Numbered from the stretch's first letter, positions 42,651 to 54,422 are shown. The stretch: DNA of 64,000 bases from Deinandra increscens subsp. villosa (GCA_039602395.1 JBCNJP010000003.1:64966278-65030277); one strand, 5' to 3'. Made by a program: numbers and translations. The notes: a model not told the origin generated them from the sequence alone.

Positions 42651-45600
42651 TTAGCACAAATCAAACAAGCAACCTCCCAAACCATCCGGAGGTTTCGATT
42701 TCACATCTTTAACCCTTAAACTACCGGTGTGCACCCGGTTTTCATTCTCCGAAATACCTACCAACTTTCTAATCCTTAAAGCAACAAAATTTATTAACTC
42801 CAACAACATTTTAACCTTCCAATGCTTATACCGACCCGGTAGAAACTTAATTTCTCCTAGAAAACTCAAAGTTGGGTCATTTTCGCTCATAACCACTACC
42901 AACCTCCCCACACTTGGCCTAAGCACTATCCTATTCTCACATTCACCTAAATCACCAAGTGTGGCTCTCCTACAACTACTCTCAACTACCAACATCTCTC
43001 CAACTGCCAATTCACTTCCGGGTTCTCCTAACGGGTCAAAATTCTCATTTTTATCCAATAACTCCTCTAACCCCCCGGGATCTTCCCTACACTTATCCTC
43101 TATCACAACCTCTCCAACTACTTTCTCAACTACCTCACCGGGTTTCCCTAATGGGTCAAAAATTGCGTTTTTGTCAACTAATTCAACTAACCCCCCGGTG
43201 TTCTCCACACACTCATTCTCCTCAATCTCTTCATCCTCCAACCTATTACCTACCACCACTAGGTCTATGAACGACATCAAGGTACCTATCAAGCACACCG
43301 ATATGGTGCCACTATCCTCATGTTTACCTACCTTAAACATGACACTCTCATTATCAACCCTTAAAGTTATAGTACCCTCAAAAACATCCACTAAAGCACG
43401 GGCGGTCCTAAGAAAAGGCCTACCTAGAATCAAAGGGCAACTAGGGTCGTAATCACTATCCACCACCACAAAGTCTATAGGGAAGAAAAACTTATCAACT
43501 TTCACAAGAACATTTTCCACTATACCCTTGGGTCTCACAACAGATTTGTCAGCTAGAGATATGTTCATGCAAGTAGGTGCTAACTCTCCTAATCCTAAGT
43601 GCTCAAAAACAGAAAAGGGCATAACATTAATCGAAGCACCGAGATCAGCTAAAGCATAAGTAACAGAAGAACTACCAAAAATGCAAGGAATTGTAAAAAT
43701 CCCCGGATCGTTTAATTTCTTGGGTAATTTATTCTGAAACACGGCCGAACAATTTACATTAAGAGTTATATCAGATAAGGCTTCCAGTTTCTTTTTACTA
43801 CTCAACATATCCTTCAAAAACTTTGCATACTTAGGCATTTTATTTATAACTTCAGTAAATGGTAATGTGATCCTAAGTTGCCTAAGAATGTCGAGAAACT
43901 GCCCATACTCTTGCGCATTCTTCTGTTGAATTAGACGTTCAGGATACGGCACACGCTTCAAATCTTCTGCTGTAATCTGTTGAGATGCAAATCTCACTCT
44001 CTTCTTCACCTTCGCGTCCTCCCACTTCAATGGTTTCTCTCCAACCGGTGGTTTCTTCACTACATCCGCCTCGACGTTTGGTGTGGTACTTGTTGGCGTC
44101 ACGCTCGGATGCACCCTTCCGTCTGGCGTCTCTAATTCGATCTCCTCATCGACCGGCTCCTCCTCAACTACTGCCGGTGATGGACTCTGAACAACTCTCC
44201 CGCTCCTAGTTGTAATAGCATTGACATTTGCGTTGGGGTTCTTGTACGTACTACCAGAAAATTGACCCCCGCGGGAATTCAGCTCCTTGAGCTGTTTCGC
44301 AATGTCTCCCACCGAACGCTGCAAATCTAAGAAAGAAGCTTGCTGATTCCTCAATAACGTGTCATGCTCCAACAGCTTCTTCTGGGTAGCCTCATCTCGC
44401 GTCACTATCTGTTGCAGGATCTGGGTCTGGTTGGCTATAAGCTCCCTCACCTCCTTAAAACTAGACCCATAATCTCCTCCACCATAGTTATTCCTCGGTG
44501 GAAAACCAGGTGGGTTTCCTCCCTCTCGCCATCCTGAATTCTAGCCACTCCTCCACCCAGACTGGAAAGAATTACCGAACTGGTTTTGGTTTCCAATGTA
44601 GTCGACCTGATCAGCGGGAGCAAGCGGGCAGTCTCGGGTGTCGTGAGTGCCTCTACACAGCTCACATTTGGCTTTAATATGGAGTTTGATTTCTTCTAAA
44701 GCCCTATAGATGTTCTCTAACTCCTTAGGCGTCATGGGCTCTGAGCTAATGTGACTGACACTCCAGGTAGATGTAGAAGGTGTGAGTGATCTAGTCAGGG
44801 CCAAGGTAGCTCTCCGACCTCCGGGTGTCTGCTGTTCAGCAAGTGCAAAGCTCTCAAACAGTGATTTACATTCATCCACAGTGAACTTTTCCATCATGTG
44901 ACCTCTAGCCGAAATATTGAACTCCTTCTGAACAGAATAAGGAAGTCCATTATAGAACTTTTCTATGATCGCCCAGTCCGTCAACCCGTGTTGCGGACAT
45001 TTGCTCAGAAGGGTATTGAATCGCTCGTATGCGACCGAATAAGGCTCATCGGGGTCCATCTTGAAGGAATGGATTTCCTCCCGAGTACGTGCAGCCTTGG
45101 CTGGAGGATGATACTTCTTCAGGAATTTTAACTTTAGATCGTCCCAGGTGGCGATCAAGTTAGGCGGAAGCGTCTCGAGCCAATCGGCGGCTCGAGAGGT
45201 AAGGGAGAATGGAAACAAGCGCAGATAAATGGTATCGTTTGTGACTCCCGTGAGTCCGAACGTATTGCAGATACAAATAAAACGCAAGATATGCGTCGGT
45301 GCATCTTCGTCTTCACGTCCGTGGAACTGAATGGAATTGATGAGCGCATTGATGATGTGAGATGGAACTTGCCAATTATTGGTGTTGGCAATGTTTGGCT
45401 GGGCGATGGCAAACCTAGCGTCGTTGATGCCGGCGCTGGCCTGCTCGTGGACGGTGCGATGTGCCGCCATGGTGGTCAGATCAGGAAATGGGATGGGTTT
45501 AGTGTCGCGTATGATTTGTGTGGAAGAGGTGGATGGTTTCGAATGAGTGGTGGAAAGAATGAATGCCTCGAGTTCCGCGCGAAGTACGCGGAACCGGTCA

Positions 45601-45668
45601 CGGATGTCCTTGTCGGGATCAGAAAACGGTGGAAGCTTAGGTGGACCTCGTGAACGAGTGTGTGGCAT
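42651..45668 (-). pseudogene. gag: Element H gag-protease (Athila-like), one in-frame TAG
   Basis: One continuous frame of about 1,005 codons from ATG 45668 (MPHTRSRGPPKLPP), broken only by a TAG at 44541-44543. Domains: Retrotrans_gag (SIQFHGREDEDAPTHILRF, IYLRLFPFSLTSRAADWLETL, LKFLKKYHPPAKAARTREEI, CPQHGLTDWAIIEKFYNGLP), a CCHC-type knuckle CELCRGTHDTRDC with shortened spacing, a coiled-coil stretch (NQTQILQQIVTRDEATQKK), then an aspartic protease with YALADLGASINVMPFSVFEHLG (active-site D in DLGAS) and SCPLILGRPFLRTARALVDV. It would build and mature particles. The single TAG could have arisen from CAG by C-to-T change. The frame ends cleanly at 42651 with no RT. Confidence 0.9.
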
Positions 45669-45819
45669 AAAACGGGGAAACGACTCAAATAACAATTAGA
45701 AAATTAAACCTAAAAATCTAGACTCAAAAATGGAAATCCTAAGACTCTAGACACGGACAGACCTAAAAGACTCAAAATTTCTTAATAACGACCTAAGTTA
45801 ATTTTGCTATTGCCAAGTG

Positions 45820-45837
45820 TCCCCGGCAACGACGCCA
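45820..45837 (-). other. Element H primer binding site (tRNA-Asp type)
   Basis: On the minus strand TGGCGTCGTTGCCGGGGA is one base different from the Athila-type PBS, 5 bases from the LTR end. Confidence 0.85.
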
Positions 45838-45842
45838 AAACT

Positions 45843-47570
45843 TGATGTGTTTGGAATGTGCCTAAAAATGCTATTAAAACCTAGACCTAAACCTAGACCT
45901 AGACACACCTAAATTTACCAAAACTACCTAAACTAAACCGAACCCTAAGCCAAGTGTACCTTTCGGATTGTAGCTAAGCTAAGGCAAGACCGGGAATATC
46001 GAACCCTAGAGACACTCTATAGACAAAACTAACTTAGAGCTAAGAAATGGAAATTGAGAATTGAATTTGGTTTTTGGAATTTAGGAATTAATTTAGCTAA
46101 TTTAACTAACAATTAACGATCGGAAACAAGAAGCTTCTGAGAAAACAATCAAATACGGAAAAGTCACCACCTAGACCTGGAATCCCAATTAATACCTATA
46201 ATCAAACCTGACTTTGACAATTCTGATGAATCCTAGTTCACCTTTTAAGTCCTTCCTAGTAATTGTTTCTAACGCCCGAACAGGAGTTCAACTTTTGGGT
46301 AAGTCCTACCTCAACTAAACCTAACTACCCTCGAATCTAATCTAAGGCACCCTAGACTAGCAGGAGCTACCACTAACCAACTGTAAATGACTCGGAAAAG
46401 CAAGTTAGAAAACTAACCTAGGGAAATTCCTTTTGGGACAATTTGATCCTAAGCAATTTACCAACCCGACTACCCAATAACTATCACCCTTTTAAGGTTA
46501 TTTAGCAAGAAGCACACAAGATTCAAATAACCCATTATCAACTAACCCTATGACCACAATTAAGCAATCACATTAAATCGCAAGTATAACCCTACAAGTT
46601 AACTACTTTACCCAAACCGGAAGACATCCGCAAGCAAAGCAAGGATTAATTTATAACTAGAAATCTAAATCAAGCGCACAAACGCATCATCACAGAAAAT
46701 TAATGGAATTTAATAGAAACAAAACATCAATCAAATTGTCAAAAGTCAAATACGATCATAGATACCAAAAGTTCATCACAACGGTCTAGATGGTGGTATA
46801 GATATAGCCAACCACCATAATCAAAGTAAAATTGCAGACAAAGTCATAAACTTTAACCCTAAACATGGTTCTTGAACTAAACTAATACAAGAAATCAAAG
46901 AAAGAAACTAAACCGGATGATTGAATTGAATGTAGTTTATGATTCCGGTCGATCCTCCTTGACTCCTAGCCTTTCACGCCTTCAAAAATCGTCTCTGATT
47001 ATCGTCCAAAAGCTCCCTCTCACGGCTGGAAATTGAGAACCCCTAAATAATGTTTCGTAGGGTTCTGTTCCGTAGGGTTTCTGTTCTCCCCCTTTCCTTC
47101 GAACTCTCCTCTCTTATTTATTTAATTTCCTTCGCAAGTCCCCACTTGAATTAATTCTCGTCCGTAATGAAGTCGGTTTCCACCGACTTTAAAATCCATT
47201 CTTTCTTTTGACCACAAAATTAATGCATCGAATTGCATAGAATTTTTTCCATATTTTTATTCTTAACCCTCATTCTTTCAATTAATTAACTTGCAGCCCT
47301 TCAATCTTTTATAATTAAATCTCTAGACCCTTAAACTTTGACAAAATGCCATACCATCCCCTTAGATTCTTATATCAACCTACAACTTCTCATATGCTCG
47401 GGTGGCCTCGGGATTTGGCTAAATACCTACAAAAATTAAATAAAAACATAAACAAAGACTCAAAGACACAAACTTTATTAAAAACAACTAAAACTAATAA
47501 AAACCACTCAAATTGACTCAAAATATATAAATAAATACTTAGAAATTAGAGATGTGTTTGCAACACATCA
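45843..47570 (-). repeat. Element H 5' LTR (right copy)
   Basis: 1,728 bp, TGATGTG...AACACATCA, homologous over its full length to 38770-40691 apart from the MITE and scattered substitutions. Followed by the TSD ATGGT. Confidence 0.93.
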
Positions 47571-49344
47571 ATGGTAACCTTTATGGGTTTTTTAGAGGTA
47601 AAAGAGGTCTCAGAAAAGGGTGTCCCCTCTCTCCGTACCCGTTCACCTTGGTTATGGAGATCCTTACCCGTATTCTTCATGATGATGTCCATGTTGACCC
47701 GTCTTTCAGATTTCACTATAGGTGTGACAAGCAACGTATCATTAACCTGTGCTTTGCTGGTGACCTCTTTATTTTTGCTAAAGGGGACGTGGCTTCTGCT
47801 ACTTGCATCTTTCAGTTGTTGAACAAGTTTGCCAGGATGTCTGGGTTGATACCGAGCCCGCAGAAAAGCACGGTGTATTTCTGCAATGTCTCTAATCACA
47901 CTAAAGATGGTATTTTGTCTGCTGTGAATATGGTGAAGGGTACCCTTCCGGTTTGCTATTTGAGTGTCCCTTTGATTTCTACTAGGCTTCGGGCCCGTGA
48001 TTATGCGCCTCTTCTTGATGGCCTTGATAACTGTATCTCGAGTTGGAGGAACAAGTTCCTCTCTTATGCTGGCAGATTGCAGCTTATTAACTCTGGTCTC
48101 TCTTCTTTACATATATATTGGGCTTCGATTTTCATTCTTCATGCCAGTATTATCTCGATGATTGAGAAGAAGATGAGAGACTTTCTTTGGGACCATGGGG
48201 ATTCGAGGAGGGGGTTGGCTAAAGTTGCGTGGAGGGATGTTTGTATTCCCAAGCCTGAGGGGGTCTTGGCATTCGTCGTGTTGCGGATGTGAACAAGGCC
48301 CTCATGGCTTCTCACATCTGGAGTATTTTGGTCAAAAGAAACTCTCTCTGGATTCCTTGGGTTTGCACTTATCGTATTAAAAATAGATCTTTTTGGGAAT
48401 ACCCGTGCCCTAAGGATTGTAGCTGGAGCTGGTGGAAAATCTGTTCCATACGTCCCTTGATTCGACCTTTCATTTGGTCGGTTATTGGCGATGGGAGGAG
48501 TACGTCCATTTGGTACGACAAATGGTCTGAATATGGGCCATTGTGTCGTTATTTAACTCACCGTACTATTTACAATGCAGGTTTTTCTACTAATTCTTCT
48601 GTGGATGATGTTTTCAACCAGGAGGGTGATCTGTGGCCTCCTGATTGGGTTGATCGATTTCGTGTCCTAAATGAAATTACGGATACGGTCCTCACGGCTG
48701 ATGCGGTGGATCAGCTTAAATGGAAAAGTGGTAACAATTGGACTAACTTCTCCTCGCGGTTGGTTTGGGATTCGATTAGAACCCATGGTCCCCTGGTTGC
48801 GTGGGCTGATTTTATCTGGTACGCCCAGTGTATCCCTCGCCATGCTTTTCTGGTTTGGCTTATCTTGCGTGAGCAGCTCCTTACTTAAGATAAAATCATG
48901 GCTTGGGATGCTAGTAGAAGAGGAAATATGAACATGATGTGCTGCTTGCTTTGCTACAGGTCCTGGGATTCTCACGGCCATCTGTTCTTTGAATGTACTT
49001 ACTCCTCGCAGGTTTGGTGTCGTGTTCGGGAGTGGACATGTCTCTCGTGTACTGCGCCGCTGTGGGCTGATATTGCCGGTTTCTTTGTTGATAAACCTGT
49101 TTCCTCCTTGGAGATTATTGTGGCTAAGCTTGTGGTTCATGCTTCTACGTATTACATTTGGCAGGAGAGGAATAATCGAATTTTTCAGAATCATGCCACT
49201 CCGGATTCCCTTGCTGCTATCATTCGGGACACTATGCGTAGCAGGTTGATGGGGCACAAGTTGAGGAAGACTCCTAGAGTTTGTTGCATTCTTGATAACT
49301 GGGAGATTGGTGGCAGCATTAGTGATGCAGATGGTGTGACGTAG
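47571..49344 (+). pseudogene. LINE2 RT downstream part and zf-RVT C-terminus
   Basis: It resumes with NLYGFFRGKRGLRKGCPLSPYPFTLVMEIL. The catalytic box reads FAGDLFIF, where the first Asp of FADD is replaced by Gly. Then come MSGLIPSPQKSTVYF, SSWRNKFLSYAGRLQLINSG, MRDFLWDHGDSRRGLAKVAW, a frameshift at about 48260, WLILREQLLT, a stop at 48886 and the zf-RVT block MMCCLLCYRSWDSHGHLFFEC, ending at 49344. Long open stretches (47552-48292, 48289-48888, 48898-49344) show it is better preserved than LINE1. Confidence 0.88.
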
Positions 49345-49545
49345 TCCCTTGTTTTGTTTGTCTTCCGAATGTGTGTTAGGTGGTTGTTTTCTTCTGGTTT
49401 TGTCTTGTGTTTATTTTGTTTAAATGTTCTGGGGCATGTCCCAAGCATGAACTAGCAAGGGCTTTCCTTGTTACTTGTTCCTTTTTGCGGTATATTTATA
49501 GAATCACCGGGGTAACCCTTTACCCAAAAAAATAAAATTGTTAAT

Positions 49546-50540
49546 CCTAAGTCATAGGGTAGAAAGTGTCATTGTTCAATAGTTTAGGGTCTTATATGTA
49601 AGAAATCATTCTTACATATAAGCTTCATTTTAAAGCTGCCAAATTAGAGGTTTGTTATCACTAATTGATATCCGAATCAAAGCCAGCGAATGATCAAGGT
49701 CAGTCGAATGATTTCCTAATCAAACCCAATAAATGAAGAGGAATCGGCCAAATGACTTAGTCTATAAGTACTGGACTTCATTCGGTGCATAACATATATA
49801 CAAACATCAGAGCTCGTTCATTCGGCAATTATTCTTTGTGAATCAAATTGTGAGGGTGGAATTTTTCCTCATGATTTCTAGAATTCATATGTTGTTTCTG
49901 GTCACTCACACTTTGTAATCATGGTTAAAGTTGAGCAATAAACTCAAATTATATTTACACTTCGTGTTCTTAGTTTCAGTACACTTTTGATCCTAGTTTC
50001 AGTGTACAAATCACTAGATCGGGACAATCCGGAATTACATATCAATTTATGTTCACAAAGTTAAATTCACGTAATAGTTTCACACGTAAGTTGCAACATT
50101 GTTGGTTTTTGTTAGAACATGAACTTTGTGTGGCCGTTACTGGTCGAATTGTAAAATAGACTTGAGTTCTTAGGGCCCCACGAACTTGATCACGAAGTGG
50201 GAGTTCGCAAGTAACAAACTGACAGTTCGTTTGTGACTCAAGTAAGGGATTTAAAGTGGTCTGGATTGTGATGGCATCCATTTTGGTTAGGCCATGCTGT
50301 TGCACTATCTGGCTTGCCCGTTCCAAGTTTAGGGTTGGGCTATGTGGTTCTTACGAAGGCTTGGGCCACATGGTTCCTAGAGTAGAGGGGACCGCGTTAG
50401 GTTGCTTTAACAGAGTTGCGACTATCTCTTGCTCTGAACAGTGGAAGGATAACAAGTCGGTGTATCCTTGGCCTAGTTAGCCATCTGAATTCCTTCTAAT
50501 GAACTCCCACTTTTTGAAAAACTTTAAACTCGTATTGCCC
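49546..50540. other. Non-coding stretch with LTR-like sequence related in inverse to 50540-51059
   Basis: No ORF. The part around 49890-50040 (CACTAGATCGGGACAAT, TTGAGCAATAAACT) matches the reverse complement of 50540-50650 (CACTAGATCGGGGCAAT in minus sense, and TTGAGCTATAAACT). At 50116 TGTTAGAACATGAAC resembles the start of the F-type LTR. Boundaries are not resolvable by eye. Confidence 0.4.
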
Positions 50541-51059
50541 CGATCTAGTGATTTGAACACCGAATTTGAACCGAAAGTTAACCCGAACTCAAGAACATGA
50601 AAACGTAAATTAATCTCAGTTTATAGCTCAACTGAATCAGTGATTACATGATTTGAACTCGTTTACAACACCTAATCATAGATCTATAACAAGAACTCTC
50701 ATAAATTCAAGATCAAAAACTCTCCCCCTATAAATTTACTCAGAGAAAACGGTTATGGGGTTCTGGTTCATTCAGTTGCTTCTCACGAACTCGGAAACAC
50801 ACATATATATAGATCTCACTGGTTCGTTGGCCTCTTCAATTGGTTTGTAAGATCTCAATCTAGTTCGTAGGCTTCTCCATCTCCGTTCGTGAAGAACTAG
50901 TTGTTTTCTTCTTTTTAATGAATAAAATACATTCATTCATTTATAACATTTCATGTCCCTCAACTAGGGTAAATGAAATTTTCTACCTTGTAACTTTTAA
51001 CTAACTATTCTATCTAAACATCACTAACGGTGTTAACTGAGTACATCACATGTCACACA
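50540..51059 (-). repeat. Probable 3' LTR of element J
   Basis: Minus orientation. The purine tract AAGGGGGAGATC at about 51064-51075 lies just upstream of a sequence starting TGTGTGACATG. Inside are TATATATATG and repeated GTTCGT/ACGAAC words. The left end is uncertain and the partner LTR is missing because K interrupts J. Confidence 0.45.
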
Positions 51060-52850
51060 AAAAAGATCTCCCCCTTGATGTGTGTTGTATCAGATCTTCG
51101 AACTCTTTGAAACTGTTATTAGTTGATGTAGGGTAGACATAGTAGGAACATAACTGAGTCAGTTGAACCATTTCTAAAGTAATAAACTCTTTGACAGCTT
51201 TGCAACCATGCATGAGATCCATTCCGAGATTCGTATATGGAGACTTCGATCTTTTCAACCTCCAAGCTTCAGAAGACAAAAGTGTGGTTTTCCATTTCAA
51301 GCCAACATAAGTTAATCTTGTGAAAAATCTCCTTTGAAGCACCAAGATATATGTTTGAAAATTTTATTTTTCGTATCATGTGTCGATCAATCGAAAACAA
51401 ATAAGAAATAAAATCTTTTTGGCTTTTGCAAAGTTTATGCTCACACCAAAAATCTTTTTGATTTTTCTGAAATGAAAAAATAAAATTCAATATAGAAACA
51501 AACTCTATTTTTTTTAATTTTGCGAGAAAGATCATGACGCGAGATCATATCAGACATAATGCATCTAGCACATTTCAATTTCGATCTTAATCAGCATGCA
51601 AGCCAAGATAATCGCAAATACAACATTTATGTTTATTTCAGCACGAACAAATCATTTTATCATTTTCAGATATGCTTAAGGTAATATTATCATGCATTGA
51701 TAACTCGACCTCCACTCTATCTGAAATACCGGCAAATCATCATGTTTTATCATATAAAATCAACTTTTTTAGAGATTTAATAATCCTTGATGAGTCATTC
51801 AAAAATAAAGCAGAACCTCAAAAATACCTAGCAATCAGGTCGGTCTTGTGGACACCCAGAGAAAACCTAAGTATTTGAGAAAATAAGAAGGCAAAACAAG
51901 TTAAAGTTGTATAATTCAACAACGATTAGGTCGTACTTTCGTATACGTAGAGAAAATCCGATGAATTATACCAAACACCAAGAAAAATAAAGCAGAACCT
52001 CAAATGAACAACAATCAGGTCGATCTTTCGATACGCAGAGAAAGTCCGATCGTTTGAGAAAATAAAGAAAATCAAACAAGTTTAAATCTTTAATAAAAAG
52101 TAAGAAAATCGGTTGAACCGACCCCAGTTTAACCGGGAAAAACCGGTCAAAAGCATAAAAAGACGGCCAGTTCGAATCTCGTAAAAACAATGAAAAACCG
52201 GACATAAAAAACCGGAGACCACCAAAAAATCCAGTCAAACCGGTACAACCGGCCGGTTCGAACCGGTTTTTAAACACTGTCTCTTATTATATTTTTGTCA
52301 GAATCATCACACAACATTCATCAAGAAGCAAATAACCAAAGATCATCAGGCAAGCTTTATTTTTATATCTTACTTGCAAATATTAGATTAGACATGCACA
52401 TTCACAAATTATGCAAGTACCTACAGCCTTGAGACTTAATCTATCCAAGACAGATAAACGTATATGCTTATATACTATCATCTCTCGCTTGGTCGGAACA
52501 ATTTCTCAATTTTTTAAATTTTCATTTTTTTTATATTTTCCAATTTCTTCCCTAAAATTCAACAATCTCTATTTTTGAATTTTTCAAAATTTTTCTCCCC
52601 TTAAAAATATGAAAGAAAGTAAAAGGAAAGAAAAGACAATTGATCGACCAACACGGATACCTCGCAACTTTAGATTTTGAAAAATCATGTTTCTCAAAAA
52701 TCTTGTGAAATGTCAACTCTGTGAAGCGCTAACTTAAGCAAAATACTTCACTATCAACAACCCCGCAATTGCCAATAGGTCTTCTTGAAGCATCATGCAC
52801 ACAACTTCAATAACTTTTAGTTAAATACTGGAACCCAAACCGGCTTGGGT
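51060..52850 (-). other. Element J 3' non-coding region
   Basis: Homologous to the 3' region of B (compare 51330-51620 with 1130-1480, and 51817-52085 with 14510-14770). No pol. It carries the triple hairpin array at 51817-52058 and, only in this copy, an AACCGG-rich palindromic cluster at 52107-52275. Confidence 0.75.
51817..52058 (-). ncRNA. Three tandem hairpin modules in element J 3' region (candidate structured RNA)
   Basis: Closing stems: CTCAAA..TAC with GTATTTGAG (2-base bulge), GTATAATTC with GAATTATAC (9 bp perfect) and CTCAAATGA with TCGTTTGAG (one non-Watson-Crick pair). Compared with B, module 2 has a C-G pair replaced by T-A and module 3 has a G-C pair replaced by C-G. The apical hairpin keeps complementary arms with a GAAA loop in modules 2 and 3 (sense strand). 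Confidence 0.5.
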
Positions 52851-53554
52851 CGTCCTGTATCCTCAACATGATCGTAACCTGCATAGGTTGGCATTTTCTA
52901 TTTCCAAGTACGAAATGGTTTAAATGATTTCGACCGACGCGAATCACAACCATTGAAAAACTTTGACATTTTGGAAACAATATTCAACAACTCACCAACT
53001 AACATTTTCTCAGATTTCGAGTGACATTGGTGATATTTTCTATGCCCATAATAAGAAAAAACATTTGAGTAAGGCCTTTTAAACTCATTTTGGAAAAATT
53101 GCGTTTGTTTTGAAAATTGTGGTGACCAATCATCATAATATGAGGTTTTACCAACAACCGGCTTCTTGTGAGCTAGTTTTCGTTGGTTTTTATAATTTTT
53201 CTTGATAGGTACCTCATTGAGCATCCGCCAATCAGATTATGATGATTGATATGAAAAACGTGAAAAACTTTTTCAAATAGCACAATCATGAATCACATGT
53301 CCTATCTTGTTGTAGTAAAAGCAAGCTTTCCCATCAACCAACTTAGGAGATGACCTGGATTCTGTAGACATTACAGACTCTAGAGAAGAATCAATCTCTT
53401 GAATGCTCTAACTTGGAATCAGAAGTTTGAGAACCTGATTTCTTTGAATTCTTTGATTTCCGACTCTTTTTCTTTCCAGAATCATAGTTAGCAAACTTAG
53501 AATAATCAAGTACCTTATCACTTGATGTCACATCTGAAGTGGAAATAGTGATAA
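52851..53554 (-). pseudogene. gag: Element J gag C-terminal fragment
   Basis: Minus-strand pieces: SDVTSSDKVLDYSKFANYDS and a basic KKSRKSKNSKK segment near 53470, a decayed zinc knuckle CFYYNKIGHVIHDC (second Cys replaced by Tyr) near 53285-53326, HKKPVVGKTSYYDDWSPQF, and the C-terminus DTGRPKPVWVPVFN at about 52840, the Sirevirus-type gag ending. It is a relative of 15409-16473 in B. It is cut on the right by the K LTR. Multiple stops. Confidence 0.72.
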
Positions 53555-53915
53555 TGTTGATGCATATTATGAGTGTCGTGTGAAGTATCTAATCAAGACA
53601 TTGAGAATATCAAGACATTACAAGATTGCTGCCTAGCGAACTGGATCCGAACTGGCAGTTCTGATCAGGCGAACCACCAGTTCGGCTAGGGTTCGGACCG
53701 TTGAGTATAAATAGTTGTTTTGTCTTTGTTTTCTGTAATTGAGCGTGTAAGAGTCTGAGCTAAAGTGTGTGTTTCTGTGGTGTGTTCTCTGTGTCTGTTC
53801 TTTGTGTTCTAGAGATTGTAATTGTTCAGTTTGATCAATAAAACAATCTTTAATTACTCGTTTCTCTTCCGAAATAGCTTGATCGAGTAGACGATCCAAT
53901 GCTTACGAACTTTCA
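53555..53915 (+). repeat. Element K 5' LTR
   Basis: 361 bp, TGTTGATGC...ACTTTCA, clearly related to the B LTR (shared GTCGTGTGAAGTAT, TATAAATAG, TTGTAATTGTTC, TCGAGTA-ACGATCC). TATAAATAG at 53706-53714. It interrupts element J. No 3' LTR in the window. Confidence 0.88.
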
Positions 53916-53929
53916 AGTGGTATCAGAGT

Positions 53930-54422
53930 TTTCTGGTTCATTCTAGTGATCATGGTTGCTATTTTCGAAGTTTTTGAAACAAAAAGTGTTGTTTTTTTTG
54001 AAAAATTGGAGTGTTTTTACAAGTTTGTGATCGGTTCAGTTGACCATTTCGTGAAAAATTTGTTCCTAAATCATTCCTCATCATTTGTTCTGACTTACTG
54101 CTGAAAATCTTGGTCAAATCTGTCCAAATTCGAGAGTTTTGAGTGAAAATGGTTCAGTTCGGCTGAGGAACATTCTGTTAGAAATAACCGTCATCCGAAC
54201 TACCAGTTCGGCTCTTGTTCGTTTCGTCCTAAGTCTCAGTTCGATAAAGTTCGTTTAGAGCTCGGTTCAGAGGTTCTGTTCGGACGAGGTTCGGATACAT
54301 TTTTTTTCGGGACAAATTCGGGTACTTTTTCAGTTCGGATACTATTTTCTGTTCGGACTCAGTTCAGATCAAGGGGTTTGAGTTCGGGTGTGTTTCGGCC
54401 AATCAGATTTTGAAAATTTAAA
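53930..54422 (+). other. Element K leader with GTTCGG microrepeats
   Basis: GTTCGG occurs about seven times, plus variants (GTTCGT, GTTCAG), between 54160 and 54400. Same word and same orientation relative to gag as in element B. Confidence 0.75.

Larger units (their letters stand above)
38770..47570 (-). mobile_element. Element H: Athila-like Ty3/gypsy element with gag-protease only
   Basis: 8,801 bp, TSD ATGGT (38765-38769 and 47571-47575). Minus-strand order: 5' LTR 45843-47570 (1,728 bp), tRNA-Asp-type PBS 45820-45837, gag-protease 45668-42651, a long non-coding 3' region 40704-42650, PPT 40692-40703, 3' LTR 38770-40691 (1,922 bp including a 189-bp MITE). RT, RNase H and integrase are absent, so transposition must rely on other elements (inference). 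Apart from the MITE the two LTRs have nearly the same length. Confidence 0.93.
38262..49545 (+). mobile_element. LINE2: L1-type non-LTR retrotransposon, interrupted by H
   Basis: Plus-strand ORF2 text from mid-RT (YSAAFFKKAW) to the natural 3' end (GAATCACCGGGGTAACCC followed by an A-rich tail). The part upstream of the RT fingers is missing: element G's LTR abuts codon-for-codon at 38262 but no LINE sequence lies on G's other side. Element H splits the RT at 38769/47576 with TSD ATGGT. Confidence 0.88.

Noticed and set aside
42727..43452. Plus-strand ORF of 241 residues rich in Ser/Thr/Pro
   Set aside because: It is the antisense shadow of the H gag-protease frame; the minus-strand text has clear domains.
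30513..49545. LINE1 and LINE2 as two halves of one LINE
   Set aside because: Both contain RT fingers, palm and the zf-RVT region and have separate 3' ends, so they are two copies.
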